Source: Nautilus pompilius (lineage: Eukaryota; Mollusca; Cephalopoda; Nautilida; Nautilidae). Taken from it: 64,000 nucleotides of DNA. The translations under genes and the position numbers were made by a program. A model generated the notes under the pieces. That model did not search any database and was not told the DNA's origin. It was given only the letters and a program-made list of their open reading frames with translations. The stretch is taken from NCBI GenBank assembly GCA_018389105.1, contig JACATO010001066.1, positions 1-64,000 on the forward strand, read 5' to 3'. Positions 61,056-64,000 of the stretch are shown in pieces; within the stretch, counting starts at the first letter, position 1, and each line of letters begins with the position of its first letter.

Positions 61056-64000
61056 CTGAAAAGGGAGAGAAATAGCAAAAAAAAAAAAAAATAGTATGTA
61101 TATATATGTGTGCAATTATATATATATATATACAATTTAAAAATAGGTAAGCAATGGTTAGTAAGAAGCAAGGCCCTCTGGTGGTGAGCTGACAATTATC
61201 AAGCAATAGGTAGTGGTGGACAGAAAGAGAGCGACATAAAAAAAAAATTTCTTGGAAATGACTTTAATTCATAGAAAAGAAATGTAAGGAGGTAGGTAGT
61301 ATACAGGCTTTGCATGAAAAACGTGCATTTTAAAATATTTAATAATAATAATAATAAGCTAAGCTTGCAAATGAAAAAAAATGAAGCAAACTGTTTAAGC
61401 AATTTCTTAAAAACAAAAAAATTCCTGTAATTTAAAAGAGCTGTTTTTTAAAGTTCATTTCCAATGCTAATTTCTGTCAAAGAAACTCTGGTGGAAATGA
61501 CTTATGCACACCCACTGTTTTTCTGCTCCAGGTACGTCTACAAAATCATTAACATTTCATAGGACAGTAGGTCATTTGTGACTATATTAGGGCTAAATAT
61601 GAAACAAATAATCTAGTTAGTAGTTTCTTTTAAAAAGGCTATCTCTGAAGACATGGTCTGTATAAATTCCCCCCCGCCAATCCACAAATAGGTATCTGGG
61701 TATGTAAAATCTTTGTAGGCAAATATTCTAAGATAGCACCTAACATTGGTCATGCAATGACCCTAAACATACTGAAAACATTAAGGCACAGTTCCATATG
61801 GAACTTCTTCACTGAATGAGAACCACACAAACTCTTGCCCGAGGTTCCGGCAGCTAATGGATTCTTCACCTCCCAGATAAAAGCCCATTTTAGAAATAAC
61901 CAATTTTAACGAACACTTTTCAGATACTCAAGAAATTAAGCAAATCTATGGTTCCAGAAACAAATGAACATTGTAGCGCTAGTCAGTTGCAGGACCGAGG
62001 AAAAATGCATAAAAACTGTTTGACTCCTTTCTTAATCAGACCCATTTTAAAAAAATGGCTAAACAGATTATGTATCTAAACAAAAAAAAGAAAATGAGAG
62101 AGCCACATTTTCAAATTTCCAAAATAGTGGTCTACATTGCCTGAACAAGCTAGCATCAAATACCGATAAGAACTAATTTAAACAAAGAACTTTGGAGTCA
62201 CTTTTAAAACAACAAAAGGCATTTTTAAAGAGAAATAAATTGCCAAGTGAACTTACAATAAATGGACCCTTATTATTTTTTGACTCTCCCCTCGTCATCC
62301 AAAATATGCTCCTAAAGTGCATTTAGGTGTTTCAGCTTATAAGATATATGTATATATTAATCCAGCTGAAGAATTATCAACTTGTCTGACCTGCTAAAAT
62401 TAAGTATTTTTCTGCAGACAGACATATCAGTAAAAAAATAAAAGCATGGGAGATCAGATAAACAATTAGATTGCGCATCCACTTTTGTATTTGACCAAAT
62501 CAGAAAAATTCCAGTATAGACTCACAAACCCATTCTTTTTTTCTTCTTCAGAGGTCTAAGAGAGCTTAATCATACCCAAGTAATACGTAAAAACTGTCTT
62601 TCTTGAAAGAAAGCAAGACCCCTATAAACGACAAAAGAAACAATTTAGTTTCATTTTACAGAATTATGTACAATCCTCAAATGCAGGATATGAATGAATA
62701 CAAAACTATGAGCTGTAAGTGTAAAGTTGACTGAAGACAAACTGAAAAAAACTTGAATTAACAGATGGGAAAGTTCTTAAAGAAAGTTCATCTTCCACCC
62801 ATCATGTCTCATGTAAGTAAATCCAAGTTTGAAAGAAGAACTGTTCATTTTAGAGCTACAGATACAACACTGACAAAGTGATTGGGATTAAACTTTGGAA
62901 AACGTTTATTCTAAAAACACTACTAATACGCAGCAAAATTAAAATTCTTACTTAATGTTAAAAGGGGGAGAGAAAAAAACTCTAGTTTTCCGTATTTGCC
63001 CCACAGTTAATTCCAAGTCTTACTTAAAAAATATATTTAAAAAATCAATATACCTTAAGATACTGGAAACTTCAATAAAAGGTAAAATAATTCTAATCTT
63101 AAGCTTAAACTATGCAAGCTTGGTTGGTTGGCCGATTTTTTTTCTCTCCTCTTAATTGGTCTCTCATGCCAGCCCCAGGATAGACACCCTGACATTCACC
63201 AATACCACGAACAGCTCTAATATTGATTAAGGACATAATCCCCTCCCCCAAGAGTTGCTGTTGGGGGTAATATTGGGTACTACAGAAAAATTTTCCCTTG
63301 CATTTCAATACAAATATTAATAATAATTCTAAAAAAGTCTCTGTTTTCATTCAATAATTTCTTTTGAGCCTTTACCTTGGTCAATAGCAAGCATTCTTCC
63401 TCCAAATTCACAAAACGGAACAGGCAAAAGTCTTAACCCCTTTATGAGATATTGCTACTTGAGAGAAAAACCAAATCAAACTTGCCTCTTTACCTTTACT
63501 AGCAGCATTCACTACAAGATTAATTTCCCCGTTTTCCGACCAAAAACAACCTGAAAACATCCCCCATGATTGCTGAGATGAATTATTTTTGTTCAGAACA
63601 GATCTGCTTAATTCTCTAGCTATCTCATTCAAAATCTCTTAGAATAAACTGCACAATAAATGATTTTTGCCGGGGTTTAAAATATCTTAGTCTGAGAAAC
63701 AGTTATAATTCATGGAGATAGGATAAATGTATTAATAGTTCTCTGCCTGGCATGGTGAGTTCAGAGTCAAAGATTCATGGACTTAAGAAAAAACGACAAA
63801 GAAAGAAATGCCTGCAAGGGTCAAATGGAATTCTCTTCAAATCAAATTTGCTTTTCTTAATGATGATATTCAATGCAGTTCTGGGATTATTTACAAAAAG
63901 AAAACAAAAGATAAAAAGAGAAAAATAATAATAATAATAAAAAAAATCAACAGTAAAGAGAAAGACTGATAAATGAAAAACAACAACAAACTTTTAGGCA
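61056..64000 (-). other. mbl: Intron upstream of exon A (partial)
   Basis: This is the 3' end of the intron that precedes exon A, AT-rich and CpG-poor. It begins (in sense) outside the window. It holds a (TA)n tract at about 61115-61132, an (AAT)n tract at about 61340-61356 and short A-runs near 63.9 kb. I found no further exon with both a matching phase and muscleblind-like residues. Confidence 0.6.

Noticed and set aside
63105..63350. Minus frame with YYPQQQLLGEGIM as a possible upstream muscleblind exon
   Set aside because: It has an AG before it but no convincing donor plus phase, and no similarity to muscleblind linkers that I can recognise.

Overview
This is a eukaryotic, intron-rich, microsatellite-rich window from an animal with large introns. 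The one clear cellular gene is a muscleblind (MBNL/mbl) family RNA-binding splicing regulator on the minus strand. Its structure, the transposon types (hAT-Charlie-like and Tc1/mariner) and the CpG pattern suggest an invertebrate, probably a mollusc; a cephalopod would fit. The species cannot be fixed from the sequence alone. Everything here was read by eye, with no database search.

Left part (1 to about 18.7 kb): CpG is not obviously depleted and I recognise no host gene. It holds a (TG)n microsatellite, a CpG-rich stretch with a TCTCGCGAGA element leading into a ten-unit 59/60-bp array of promoter-like motifs (2428-3022), and a faint hAT relic near 4.1 kb. It also holds a ten-unit, exactly 100-bp satellite (10170-11169) and a complete but frameshifted hAT element with terminal inverted repeats and an 8-bp target duplication (12040-15096). 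A Tc1 relic (about 16.3-16.7 kb) and a hypervariable TA/TG/TCTC minisatellite (17.8-18.7 kb) follow.

Middle (about 18.7 to 31.6 kb): AT-rich and CpG-poor from 18.7 to 25.4 kb, with a dispersed repeat and a 55-bp triplication. Next comes a 6-kb homopolymer-rich stretch that I interpret as the long 3'UTR of the muscleblind gene.

Right part (31.58 to 64 kb): five coding exons on the minus strand (61055-60813, 49564-49417, 39579-39482, 35335-35251, 31692-31580). All four introns have GT-AG ends and the reading phase carries through every junction, giving 228 residues to a TAA stop. The first exon carries a classic muscleblind tandem CCCH pair (CX7CX6CX3H, CX7CX4CX3H). The last two exons carry a second pair (both CX7CX4CX3H) that ends only 7 residues before the stop. 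More upstream exons must lie beyond 64 kb.

The most interesting structure is a possible self-regulated splice switch. The 98-nt exon is preceded in sense RNA by a (CUG)6 run 42 nt upstream of its 3' splice site, and CUG repeats are the textbook MBNL ligand. Skipping this exon shifts the frame, giving a stop in the next exon and removing the whole C-terminal CCCH pair. The gene's own product could therefore control whether its second finger pair is made.
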